DNA of 64,000 bases from Apiospora phragmitis (taxonomy: Eukaryota; Ascomycota; Sordariomycetes; Amphisphaeriales; Apiosporaceae), in contig JAQQWL010000011.1 in the NCBI GenBank assembly GCA_038363925.1, positions 8,742,001 through 8,806,000 on the forward strand, written 5' to 3'. How positions within the stretch are numbered: position 1 is the stretch's first letter; every line of letters starts with the position of its first letter. A program made the translations under genes and the position numbers. Shown piece by piece: positions 44,530-56,985 of the stretch. The notes under the pieces were generated by a model. It was not told the DNA's origin and ran no database searches. It saw nothing but the letters and a program-made list of their open reading frames with translations.

Positions 44530-47500
44530 TCGAGAAGAATTTTTCTTATCGGTTCATCTCTCTCTCTCTTGCCCATTTTGCCCCCCACCACCCCATTCCA
44601 TTTTTGTGGTTACTTGTTGGGGTTCGTTGTGTGGCGGGTGTTCTCGGAGTGAAGGAGGCGGTCGGGGAAGAATGGGCTGTCAGGCTGGCCCTCTACGGCT
44701 CCCGTCCCGTGTCATCCGTCGAATGTTCTGCGGGTTCTCTCTTGTGTAAAGACTGCAACCTGTTTCATAGCAGTCATTGCTGAGCGGTATTGCCTTGACG
44801 GGTATCATGAAAGCGGGGCGGTGTACAGCGGGGGCGAGAGGAGCCAGAATACGGGGGCGGGGCAGGCGTCAGCTGCGGCGCTCGCGGTGCTTCCAGTAAA
44901 AACTGCGACGAATACATATTATGAAATTATATTGCGTAATAACGTGTCCCGAACGCTTGGCTGCCTATCGGCATGGTCTCCGAGCTAAATCCTAATGGGC
45001 CGGAAAAGAAAGGATAGGGGCCAGTTGGTGGCTTGGATTGACCAACTACACACGTGGTGGCGTAGGTGACCCCCGGATTTTTCGCTCTGCTGTGTGACAA
45101 TCGAAATATTAGTTCTTGTACTATGCTACCGATAATACCCTTTTCGAGAGGCGTGGTGGTGGCAAGATTCCAAATAGGGCAGATGTCGCGTCTCTGTCTC
45201 GGCCTGCTTCGGAGAGAGGATACGGTCAAAGTCAGCATCAGCATCAGCATATATCCCAGCCTTGTTGTCATCTGCAGGCGGAGCTAATACGCCGGATTAT
45301 GTATGTGCGTAAATGCGTATATGTCCGTAAGAGGAAAACGAGTCTCCCAACTTGATGATCGTGATGAAGTGGTCCCAAATGAGATTGTTATGGTAGGCAA
45401 CAAGAGTGATGCGTCGCTCAGATTTATGTGTCAGTGTGTCCCTTGGGTCTGGAGGTGTAATTGCATACTTACCTTTCCCATCACACCGGCTTCAACGACA
45501 ATAATGGCAGTCCCTGATTCGTCCACAGTCCCTTCTCACCCCTTGAGCTTTTCCGTTATTTGCTTTTAGCTTTTCTTCTTAATCAGCATGTGAGACACGA
45601 GAGCACCGCCCTATAGGGCGAAAGAGTAACGTTACACATGTAGGAAATGAGTACAACATCGGCAGTACAGGGCTTAGTTCGCCCTGGGTGTTCTCTGACT
45701 TCTGTGCGCATGTCTGATAGTAGTTGCTGCTGTAGAGAATAAGTATTCACCGGTAGCTAGGTGTGTAACTAGTAGATTTGCCCCATACGCAACTTGCCTC
45801 AGTGGTCTGGGCTGCCACGCAACGCTCCATTGTGAGCAACAGTAGTGCGTAAGGGTCTCACCGCACAAAATAAGCTTCTCTGCTCGGATTTGGCCGACAC
45901 ATCGACAGCGGCCCTCTTACCTAGCTTAGAAGGCAGCATAGTCAGATATACCGAAGATACACCAACACTAGTACCAGAATAGGTCGAATAATTCTGTAAT
46001 AGGCGGTCACTCAGACGATGAGCCGCAATTCATGCCGTGTCACCATTGCCCTGGCATGGCAGCTTCGTGCCTATGTGATTGTGGCGCCTGTCATCATCGG
46101 AAGCATTGCAGCCGAGACGAGACACAGCGCCACTACGAGGATGACGCGAGCAGAGTCAGGCCAGAATGACGAAACGGTATTGTTTTCAGCCATTTCTTCG
46201 CTGCACGTGAGGGTTTCTTGTCTCGCCTCTAATTACCTGGGGTAGTGACTGCTCGCTCAGTATTCCATGTATCGCTTTCGACCCCGAAGTACACATCACC
46301 CAGCAAAAGCAATCTTAGCCTCCGCGAATAGCAACTCCCGTACGGGACCCCTGTCTCCCCGGACTGCAGCAGAAGATCTGATTGGCCCGCTCAAAAGAAG
46401 TGAGCGTACCCCCTTTACACAAGGAACCAGTCAGTGGTAGGGGCTGGAAATTTCCCGACGTGGTCATCCTCCTCCTCTCTGGTTGATTCTCTTATGAACC
46501 CCGCAGTCTTGATATAGCAGAACCGGAAACAACACCAGGGCAGGTAATTCACTGGCTTGAAGCCTGACGACCAATTAGGCAATTGCGCTCGAGCTGCTAC
46601 CGCGTATGGCGGACACCTGAAACGGCTGCTTATTCCGTCACAGTGAGGTAAGGCATCGCCCTTATGTACCTGACAGCGAAATAAATTACTGACAACAGTA
46701 TTGTGCCAGTATACCCCAGTGGCTACCCTGTCAACATGTCAATGCTTGGATTGGGTTTGTGAGAAATGATTATTGAGCTTATATATTAATTTTCGTCCCT
46801 TTCCGTCTCCGAAAAAGCAGGGCAAACAGAACGTCGGGGCTGGTGTAACTTGACAGCGGCGCACTTTTCGGTTATTGTTTTGTCATATGATTTTCTCCTT
46901 GCGCATACTTGGCTATGATATTACAGGCATTGCGTCCGTTGGTCACGCCATGCCTGTCGGATCTAGACAGAGAAATCGGCAATGGGCCAGGTCGGATGAA
47001 ACCCTGGATGCGTTAAGTATTAAGCATATGATGGGTTTTTCTTTCTCCACGTAGCTATTTGCCATGAAACATTGCATGAGGGCTATTCGGGGCCGATTGG
47101 GTGGCGTTCATCCCATCCCACTGGGACCGGCAAATGCTGCTGGACATGGCGCACACTCAATTCAAGAAAAGCCGAAGGCTGACACGCAGACCACAAGTAG
47201 GCGTTCTTCTCTATGCTTATAGAACGACGTGACTGTTATAGACTTGAATTAGCTCCGAAGACTCCCTAGTGTCGAGCGGGGGGTGATGCTTATGGTAAAG
47301 GTGTCATCGTGTATCGACCGAGCAATGGGTTCGTAAAGGCTGGTACATCAAAGTCACTCGATACAATCAAGTCAAATTTGAGTTGAGCGCCTTGTGCTAA
47401 CTGCGGATTGGGAAGATCTTGATCTGCGATAGAGTTCGAAGCTAGATACCGTGGGGCTGGCACAGCAAATGCAGCCAAAGACACCGCCAGTTGTGCAGGC

Positions 47501-47640
47501 TAGTACTCACTGACAAGGACAAGTAGGGGAGCCAGAGAACGTTCCTTGACAAACTCTAACTCTATTGACCGGAAGTATCAGCCCACGAGACACGCAGAAA
47601 ATGTTTTCCAGGTTAGATGTATTTAGCAGCGCATGACTAT
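44530..47640. other. Gene-poor stretch
   Basis: No gene is supported. A short minus-strand frame at 47290-47484 (MSLAAFAVPAPRYLASNS) begins like a secreted-protein signal peptide but has no support beyond that. No transposon motif is seen. Confidence 0.4.
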
Positions 47641-47689
47641 TGTACCTGGCAGTGCTTCAGATCGCGATGAACGTTGTAGATCTGGGGTT

Positions 47690-48210
47690 CCAATGTGTGA
47701 GTAACCAGGGAAGCAGCTAGCTTCAAGAGGCGGGGGATAGGCGAGAGAGCCTTTATCGTCCGTGAGAAAGTACTTAAACAGCCTGCGAACCTATCAAATT
47801 GTTCGCTGGTCGCCAGCCTTAACCGTTGGAAAATTTCCTAAAGCGGTGAGGAAATCGCGGGGATCAACCCTGTCGATAAGCGTGATAGAGGGTACACGTA
47901 AATATCGCAAGGATAGAAACTTGGTCGTAGCTCACGTCATGTCAAGTTTAGCGAAGTCAGGGTCCTCAAATATCTTCTTAGCACTTTGTGTGTGGGAGTC
48001 ACCAGTAGGTAAAGACAAGCCCAGCTAAAGTCGGGACAGCCCAGCAATGCAGCCCTTATAAAGCGGGAGATCAGCAAAGGCGTAAAACATCCCGCTGTCG
48101 GCAATCGGATTTGCGGCGACCTCGCCACGATGGCATTTTGGAGAGGCCTCTGGCCCGGACAGAAGTCCGGTTCGCCAGCAGACACGGACAAGACGTATGC
48201 GTACAGGCAA
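47690..48210 (-). pseudogene. Coding relic with several nonsense codons, unknown family
   Basis: One minus-strand frame reads protein-like sequence over about 170 codons: GPEASPKCHRGEVAANPIAD, MFYAFADLPLYKGCIAGLSR, SAKKIFEDPDFAKLDMT, KFLSLRYLRVPSITLID, RDFLTALGNFPTVKAGDQR and RRLFKYFLTDDKGSLAYPPP. It is interrupted by TAG, TGA and a TGA-TAG pair. Each could come from CAG or CGA by a C-to-T change. No frameshift is needed over the stretch. I do not recognise the parent family; boundaries are approximate. Confidence 0.5.
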
Positions 48211-51200
48211 GTGTCATTACTTACTTGGAAGAGTATCAGCACGGCGCCTCCGGCAATTCTCGATGATTCGTAATCGCTGCAACGAGATTCTGAGTAATCA
48301 ATCACATGGGCAAATGTTGTCGTATCCCCGATGGTCATCTCGCCCAATTGTGGACACCAAGTTCATCCTTTCCATATCGTATCTTCACTCGCCAATCCAT
48401 TTTGGGAACCAAGAAGCAAGCACAGGCAACTGGGGCTGGGTGCTGAAAGTCTGGAACAGGGTTCTCGTCTAAATGAGAGAGACCGGTGCGGCGTACTAGA
48501 GGTTAGACGCGTCCACGCGAGGCCTGACGGAGGGAGGCTGGACGTTGGTAGGTGGTCAGCCTGGCAGCTGGGCAGGCTGGGTCTTGACGATGCTGACGTT
48601 AATTGGTGACGGAATCCACAGCGGGAGCTCTAAAGGGTATCTTTGGAGTCAATCGCACAGACGCGGTGAGGGATCAAGGATCATCCCCGATTAAGATCGC
48701 CTTCGCGTTGCCCGCCGCCGCGATGCAAATGTAGCGGGGAAGGACCACAGAGCAAAGCTGACGTGCCATAATATTGATACAGTAGATCCTGCCAGCGTTT
48801 CATTTCGAGGACATGCATGGTGCTGCGTAGAAACAACCATAGACCAAAACAGCTTAAATACGCGGACTTGTCGCGGCCAGGCAGTGCTAGAGTGAGCTGG
48901 AAGCGAATGGACTCTGCAGCGTTCGGATTCGGCGACGCTGCTAACGAAGGTGGTTACATAGGTTGGTCCGCTCCACCCTCCAACGAAAGCGACATGAGCT
49001 AATCTGAGATTTTATTGACGAAAGATCCCAGCGGTGAGGCTAAGAAGTTTCGGTGGGTTTAGCTGCCGTTCGTGTTTAGGTAAGTTGGGTAGGTATGCTA
49101 TTGGGTACATATCTATAAGTACGACGATGAGTTGGAAACAGGAAGAGGATTGGCCAGCCCGTGAACTCTGTTTGCGAGGGTAATGCAGTCAAGAGCGAAA
49201 TGGGAAACCGCATGGCGATCTCCAGAGGATGTGTTCGCCGTGGTGATTTTGTAGGTGAAACCCACTTCGCCCTGCACAGCTGACGAAAGAGGGAGAGAAA
49301 AAAAAATTTCGAAGCGTCTGCAAAGTGGATAGGCATGTAGGGTAGTATGGGCGAAAAAAGAAATATGTAACGATATCTTCAGTGAGATTCCTACATGATG
49401 CATCCCACTACGGCAGCATCTGGAGTGGTCGTGACGTGACCCATGGTGCCGCATCTTTTTTGGCAGTGCAGTATCTGCGGGAGGTCTTAGGTCTAAGGTC
49501 TGAGGTCAGCCAACTGAAAGCGGGTCGAGTCCTGGACAGCCGAGAGCACAGCACTGTGACCTCGAATAGTGGAGTGGCTTCGAGTTCCCCACTAGCTGCA
49601 AGTCGCATATCGGCGACACGATATCCGTACATACAACACCACACAACACAGCCATAGCCATACAAGATCGAGAGCCACAGCAGCTGTATCAAGCATCCCG
49701 TTAAATTGCAGCCTGTAGCCCACCTTGCCTGGGCCTGCCACTTGCCCTGGGGCCATAATCCATAATCTTGATTCATCAAGGTTATTTCTTCACATAAACA
49801 GGACTTCAAGACATGATAACCACTGTTTGAGCAAGACCGGTTCCGTGATGGGGAAACAAGCGAGGAGGGGTATAGAGGGGCAACCACCGGGTACTCTCAA
49901 GTACTGCATTAGCTCGGCCACTACTCTGCTTGTACCTGCCATGAGTACTTTGATACTCAAGAAGCCCCAGTCAACTAGGCTATTGTCCAGACTGCCTTCT
50001 GATCTTATTCACTGAAGTATAAGGTAGTAGGCGCATGTAGAACAGTGGATGCACTTCTCAGGGTATGGGATATCGAAAGCACATAACGTCAGCTACCGAA
50101 TTCAGTATCGCCTTCATTGGGCGCTGCAGATTCCAAATCCTCAGCTCGGCCGAGTGCTAGAGGGCGCCGTCAGCTCTCCGTCATCTATGCACAGTCACCT
50201 CTGCGATTAGCAAAGACTCAGCTATGTAAAAGCCGTGAAACATGATCCTGCAGGCGAGTTGTGAGCGTGACAGCGCCGCGGAAGCCAATAGGAGTTAGTC
50301 CTAGGTTACGGGATGGGGTCGCAGATAGTACCCTGAACCACCTACGACTTCGCCCAGGCCTGTGCCGTGTTTGATTAAAGGAAAAGAGCTTTGATGAAGA
50401 ACCGAGAACTTTGGATGCCGAGCGTCGGTGGTTGGAGCTGATCTTCAACCCTCACTTTTACCACCCATGCAACATGTGCATAGGCCGACATGGTATGAGT
50501 GGGCCTCCGTGGATATTCGAGGGACTCCATCCCACTACTATAGGACATGAGTACTGTAGGGTATGGATCGGTGATTCGGTACGGTGCTGAGAGTTGGGCT
50601 GCTGTTGACATGTCTGTACAGCTCTGTACAGTATGCGTATGTAGCCATGTTGTGTTGGAGATGGATGTTTGCGGGTCAACTTGGAGGTATTGTAAAGCTT
50701 AAAGTGTGTCGTACCCGCATTATGCCCATGTGTCAAGCACACACTGAACGAAGGGAATTTTGGCCAGGGCAAATAGGTTCCCCTTCCTCTCTTTTCGGCC
50801 AAGAGAAAAAGCAGGAGAATTTACTCGATGTCGAGCTGTGTTGTTTGTTGTACGAGTCCTTGGTATCTCGTCGCACGGGCGAGCGACCCTGTAACTTGTA
50901 GCATGCCTGAGTTAATCGCCAACTGTCAGTAGCCCGTGATGTCGCACGAGAACCCCAGATTCTTTGCGCCGGGTTTTCCCTTCCCATCATGGCTTTCCTG
51001 ATTGGGCAAACCGGTCGTCTCTGCCGAGCCACCCCAAAGCAAACCCATCAATCAGTGCCCCCTCGTCTGCTCGCTAGCCGGGTTAGAAGGTCAGTCTTAG
51101 ACATACATATCTTTCAGTTTTGAATAACGTACTGCAGATTATGTAGGCATGCCTGAAACTGCTCCGATTTGCCGTCCAGGCTAGAGTAAGCCAACGGGAG

Positions 51201-51323
51201 GGGTTCTGTTTACGGGGTGATTGACTCGCATTTCAAGAGCAATGACGCCATTGCGCAGAGTCAGTCGTACGGTTTGGCCCTCGCATGTGAGCTCTTCATA
51301 TTGTACTGTATGCCAAAGCCCAT

Positions 51324-51330
<7 letters not shown>

Positions 51331-51352
<22 letters not shown>
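51331..51352. repeat. (GA)n microsatellite
   Basis: An uninterrupted run of about 11 GA dinucleotides in intergenic DNA. Confidence 0.9.
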
Positions 51353-51354
<2 letters not shown>

Positions 51355-54300
51355 TGCGGAGTTGCTGGGCGGTGTTTGGCCGACTCTGTGGCCGGCCTTT
51401 CAAAACTAGTGCATGCCCTAAAAATGCACTACTGGGTTACACACCTTGTCCCAAGCAGGAGGTGCATACATCCTCATCCCATGCCCCTACCAGGGCCAGG
51501 GCCATGAATGCAATCCATGTGATGCGATTCACTGATTGATCAATCTCCCTTTCTGTTGATAAGATAGCCCTGTATTAAAGTAGGGACCGGCACTAGTTGG
51601 TATGTTGTGCAGTAGTCTTCCTCCTTCCTACCTGCTCCGATACACGTACTGTGCTGACCCCCAAGCAATACGGTCCTCTGGATCAAGTTTGTCCAGTGCA
51701 TCAACTGCTGAGCTGGTATAAAATGAAGCTCCTGAGTGGGGATTGAGCTATGGATTCAGTTCCGAAATATGCTCGACTACCCCCCTCGCGAATTCTGGGG
51801 TCCGTCATTACAGGCCCTGGAAAAGGTCCGAGAGCCGTGTGTTAGTATTCTCCTGGTGCATATCTCATTTTCGTAGATGAACCAGGGAAGTTCGGTTGAG
51901 CAACCGTAACATTGGAGGAGAAGACTATTGTAACGTGCCTTCTACTTTCCTCACCTGGCCTCTCACCTCTTCTTACCTCTTATTAGCCTTGCATACATGT
52001 AAGAGTGAGTGCCTGCCCCAACGTGAGCGCGTTTTCATTGGCCCGGATCCATTACTCTGTTGGCTGCGTACCGAACAGCGTCGCACTGTGGGAGCCAAGC
52101 TGGTTGGGTATGCCTCTCCAGAAGCAACGTCCAGGAAGAGTGTGTATCACCCAGAAGATTGTCGAGATCTATCTCCTCAAGTGTTGATGCTACATCAGAC
52201 GCACCTACGACGTGGGGGTTCCATTACGTGTTGGCGCAAAGAGCAAAACAGAGTCCGCCACACTGGCTTTTTTGGGCATCAAACAACACAACGACTGAGG
52301 ATACCTTCGACTTCAAGACATGGGCAATCCATCATTCGTATTACCATTAAAATATCGTACCACAAACGTTCTCCGGAAGTAAGCCAGAGTCAATATCAAG
52401 AACAGAGTAGAGTCGGATAATGTGCGCCTGTCTTGGAGCGAGGCTGGAGGCCAGTCCTCATGATGTCGATCTCCAGGGGTTTAGGCTCTTATTTGTAACA
52501 ATATCAAAGGTTGAGTCAAGCGATGCAGACAACTTTCGAACAAACCCACTCAACCAATTTGATAGGTTGGCAGCGTGAAACATTCGCGACGTGTCTGTTG
52601 GTATGGCCGGGTGAATCTGCAGCCGATATAGGCAGTTAGATACTTCACGAGCCCATGTTTTTGGTGTCAACATTCGATATCTGCACGGATCTACGTGGCG
52701 CAAGGCTCCCTGTCGGATTGAGTTGTCTCTCTGAGGTAAACATGTAGTCGTTAGACATACCATTTACCCAGGTGGCCAATTACTCATGTATCTCTCTACC
52801 TTACCTTTCTGTGCCATGGATTTTTTCATTTTGCACATCCACATGGCGCTGGAGATCTCGTGTTACGTGTACACGATAATGCGAGAATATGTAAGCAGAT
52901 AAAGCATGTATGATCTTTGATCAGTTCTAGTAGCGAGAAAATGATACTGCCCCGCCTTGTGATGCAATGCGAAGAGATGGCTACCGACCGCGTCGTCGCG
53001 ATTTCGATTGTGATCTCATTTCGATTTCCCACTGCCAATCTCCAACGCTGAGGTCCATCTGAAGTTATTACCAAGCAGACAGACAGACCTATCAAAACGG
53101 GTGACGGCGGGAAGATTAGCGCAGGGTCCATGTTCCATCCCATTTGCAGGCCCCCGTTATTACTGATTGTACAGGGAAGATGCACTCCGTATGTAGAGCG
53201 CGCCCGCAAGGCCAGTGCCAGCCCTGTAAAGAAACGGGCGCCTGTGCAGTGCAGAATCCGCCCGTGCTCTGTGCTGAATTTGACCTCCCACCAGCTCGGG
53301 CCTAATTTGGTTCCCGTCCTACCGTCCTAGGTTCCTTCCAGGCTTTTTGCTCATCGATCCGTCCCCTCCAGATGGGATGGATGCAGCCAGCATCTAATAT
53401 TGGAATCGAGAAAAGACATACCCTATTCAGACGCATGGAGGCGGCACAGCACAGAAGCAAGCACGTCTTCGAATACCCTCAATATCAGATCAATATTGTG
53501 TGTGGTTACTTTCTTTTAACGGCATTGGCGTTTAAGCGCACCACCATCAAACGCCCCTCAGGCATTGGTCCTGCTGCCCATCTTAGCCGCAGACAGTTCC
53601 AGCACCCCCCGCACTCAGGTTACTGGGTCATAACGAACTGCTCGCTACCTACCCGGGAAGGCCCATGCACAGACCGCGCCCAGCCAACAAACAAAACCTA
53701 CCAGCTTTATTACCTCTAAATATAGGGTCGTCTCTTCCAATATTGAAATGGCAGATGAAGATGGTCAATATGTGTTTGCGCTGTGCTGTATACAGCGTGG
53801 CTGGCAACGACCATAGCCAACCGCATAAGGTATGATATAGCCATCGTGGAAAGGCCCGTCTCCGACTGCTTGCTTGCTTGCTCGCTCGCTAGGTTAATGG
53901 GGGGCACGACCCGAGGATGCAGCCATGCATGATATTTCGTAGCAAACTGCATGACCGGCTTTTCATGCTTGCTACCAACCAAAGGCATCCAGAGAGAAAG
54001 AGAGTCGCATCTGTCATCTGCTTTGGGTACCCCTGATAGCCATTCGATAAGCACCCTGAACTTAACCTCGGCGGCGCAGGCTTATTCGCTCATTCACCTT
54101 GTCAGGTCTGCATCGTTGTTTGCTGACGGGTTCGGGCCGAGACCTCTGGAGACATGTACAAGTAGGTATGGAGTCGAACTGATCTTTCGCATCAGCATTC
54201 ATTACTTAATCTCACTTCGAACATCCCTGGCTCCAGGACGCCACACAGTGGCATGATACGAGCCTACATGATCGCACAGCAGCGTCCTGGCCTGCAGTCA

Positions 54301-56059
54301 ACCAGTGGAAATGGGCAGGGTACATACGAGGGACCAGCATTGGTGCCGGCGCAGTGACATCAGTTCAGCCACGCGGGGAAATAAACACCACCAACTCTGC
54401 TGTGCATGCATAACATGGATGTTGTGACCCCTCCGGTGCGATTCCGACTTGGTACTGTACGATTGCTGCAGCCACTACAACGGCTCGAATTTAGGCTTGA
54501 CCCGTATTCAGCATGGGAGGCGTAGCCAAATATGCATCGTTCATCCATCCTTCCATCCACTCATCCGCCTTTCACCTTCCTCTCTCCAGACAAGCGAGAA
54601 CACACACACACACAAAATAAAAAGGGTTGGCAACACAAATGCAACGCACAACCCCTCCGCTAGGGTCGGGGCAGCGAGAGTTTTGTCCGATCAAATCAGC
54701 GGCCGCATGCAACCACATACGCTCATCTCCCATGAGCCCAATGTCTTAAAATAAATGGGCATTGCTGGAGTTGTCTATCCAGATTACTCTTGTTTGCCGG
54801 AGGCAGAGATACGATTATGATTATGATTATGATATGATAGATACACTGCGCCTGCGGCGACAAAGGCAGATAGGCAAGAGACTGGCGGCGGGTGGCGTAT
54901 GGTACCCGACTAATACATAGATCTGGTCGAAACTCGTTTGCCCGCCCTCCGCGGCGAATGGTCGAGCCCGTACGGCGCCATTCACTCACCGAAGCTCGGC
55001 AACACGATGTGAGTTGAATTGACTCATGCCAGAACCATAACCGTGCCGTCGATCTCTTTCATTTTTTTAATTGATCTTTCTCTATGGCTTGCTACTGACG
55101 ACACCACCACACCTTAAGGAAGCGCATACACCTCTAGTGACAGCCATCAGCAAGGCAATGTTGTTGCGATGGGTGGCTGTTTTCCTAAAGCAGCCCGGCA
55201 GCCTCATCAGATAGTATCTGCTGTGGCAGGAGGATGTACGTTAAAGTAGGTTGACTTTTTTATTTTCTTCAATCTGCACAGCGCATGGCATACATCACCT
55301 GAATCAAGACTATGCCAATGTGGTCCGACAAGATTTGATTTGATTACCTGATTGCCCCTCCCCATTCCACTCAAAATTTGCGATGCGGATCAACATGGAA
55401 TTTAGTATGAAATAGCATGCACAATCATGTGGACGACGAAGGCGTTGGCCAAGGTTGATCGTGATGGAAAGACGGTGTCGCGTCGTCGGACGAAATGGCC
55501 CTTCGGTGTCTTAGAGAGAGAACGAAAAAAAAAAGAAGAAGAAAAAAAAGGCGAGTGTTATGTAAAGTACCTCGAGGCTCTCGACGACCCGCAGGATGGC
55601 TTTGGGCAAGTATCGCGATGTACCGCAGGGTATCTTACAGGGTCCCGCTAGTGGACGCTAAGGGCAGTAAGTGGTTGGAAGCGCTTAAGATGGACCGACG
55701 ATGGCTGCAAGGGTAGCGGCATGGGATTGATAGGTGCCAAGCTTGGACCCCATCCACCTCCACCAGCGACGCAGGTATCAATTCCAGCTACTGTCTGTCT
55801 GTACATCCCACTAACCTAGCTCCTACCCAGACAGCCGACGACTCTGCACTTTCCTTCTCCGGCAGGTAGGTACATACTGTACCCAGCTCAATGTCTCCCA
55901 ACTCAACGCCGCTCGACTCGTGTCTCTGTCTCTTTTGATGACAGCAGCAGCAAAGCGAGCATGATGGGGTGCGGACGAAAGAGAGTGAGGGAGAGGGGAG
56001 GGACAGGGAGCGGGAGAGGAGAGGAGAGTCAGTCCTACATCCGCCCCCGTCGCCCACTC

Positions 56060-56110
56060 TCTCTGCCCTGCCCTGTCCTGTCCTGCCTGTCCTGCCTGTC
56101 CTGCCTGTCC
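56060..56110. repeat. CCTG-rich tandem repeat
   Basis: CCTGTCCTG and TGCCTGTCC units repeat several times in the region upstream of the Zn2Cys6 regulator gene. Confidence 0.8.
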
Positions 56111-56985
56111 TAACACGAACAACTAGGTATGTAACTGCCTGCCAGTATGTCCATCACAGGCCTTTTCCCGCCCCATCAAATACATGGCTTCGGCCTACGG
56201 CACGTTGGAGCCATGATAGTAGTACCATCCTCCTCCGTCCAGCCCTCCCCCACCTCCACTTCCTGTTGTCTAAAGTATCATCATACCTTGCTTTGCTTTA
56301 GCACGTATGCAACCTCTGCTATGTACTAGGACCCAGTAGGACCTAGGGGACTCGGAGTGGAGCAAGTCGCTTCCATCATCTCTGAAGCCTTTTGTCGTCC
56401 TGCCCAAACGAACCAACCCTGTTCCTCGAACACACCTTTGTCGCTGGTACATAGATGGGGCAGCGATGTGCATCTCCCGTCGATATCTCTTCTGTTTCCT
56501 AGCGGACCCATGGTATCAGACATTCATACATACAGTACACACATCGCCCGAGAATAAGACCCTCTTCCCATCACCACTACTACCCTGATCTTGAACCCCT
56601 CTGCTCGTCCGAACCCTTTCCTCGTCGGTTCCCATCGCCGCTCCAGCGAGAGCCTGAGCTGCTTGTCTCGAGCACCCTCCTTTTCCCTGCTGCAGTCGTG
56701 TCTGGCGGCGGAACCGGACAGCGCTACTTGTTGTTGTTGTTCGATTTGGATCATTGGCCCCCCATATGTTGATCAGCTCTAGCCATCCCCACCCTTTCCT
56801 GCATGACCTCTCCTCTAGTGGGCCTATGACCTTGGCTAGGAATATCTGATCTTCACTTCATAACACCACGCTCCCTCGAGGACCTCTCCGGTTCTGTTTC
56901 ACTCTGTTCTTCATTATCCGCGAGGACTGTACTTCTGCTACGACTTGGGTCGAAGGGGACCTTCGTCGTCTACATACTCAGAGCC

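Larger units (their letters stand above)
48211..56985. other. Long gene-poor, microsatellite-rich stretch (8.8 kb)
   Basis: No gene is supported; all frames are short and lack motifs. Simple repeats seen: (GA)n at about 51331-51352, GCTT/GCTC tetramers at 53867-53890, (AC)n at 54601-54614, GATTAT units at 54813-54832, an A/G-rich patch at 55523-55550, and TGCCTGTCC units at 56085-56110. The right end is the promoter of the Zn2Cys6 gene, with CT-rich sequence over the last 300 bases. Confidence 0.5.
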
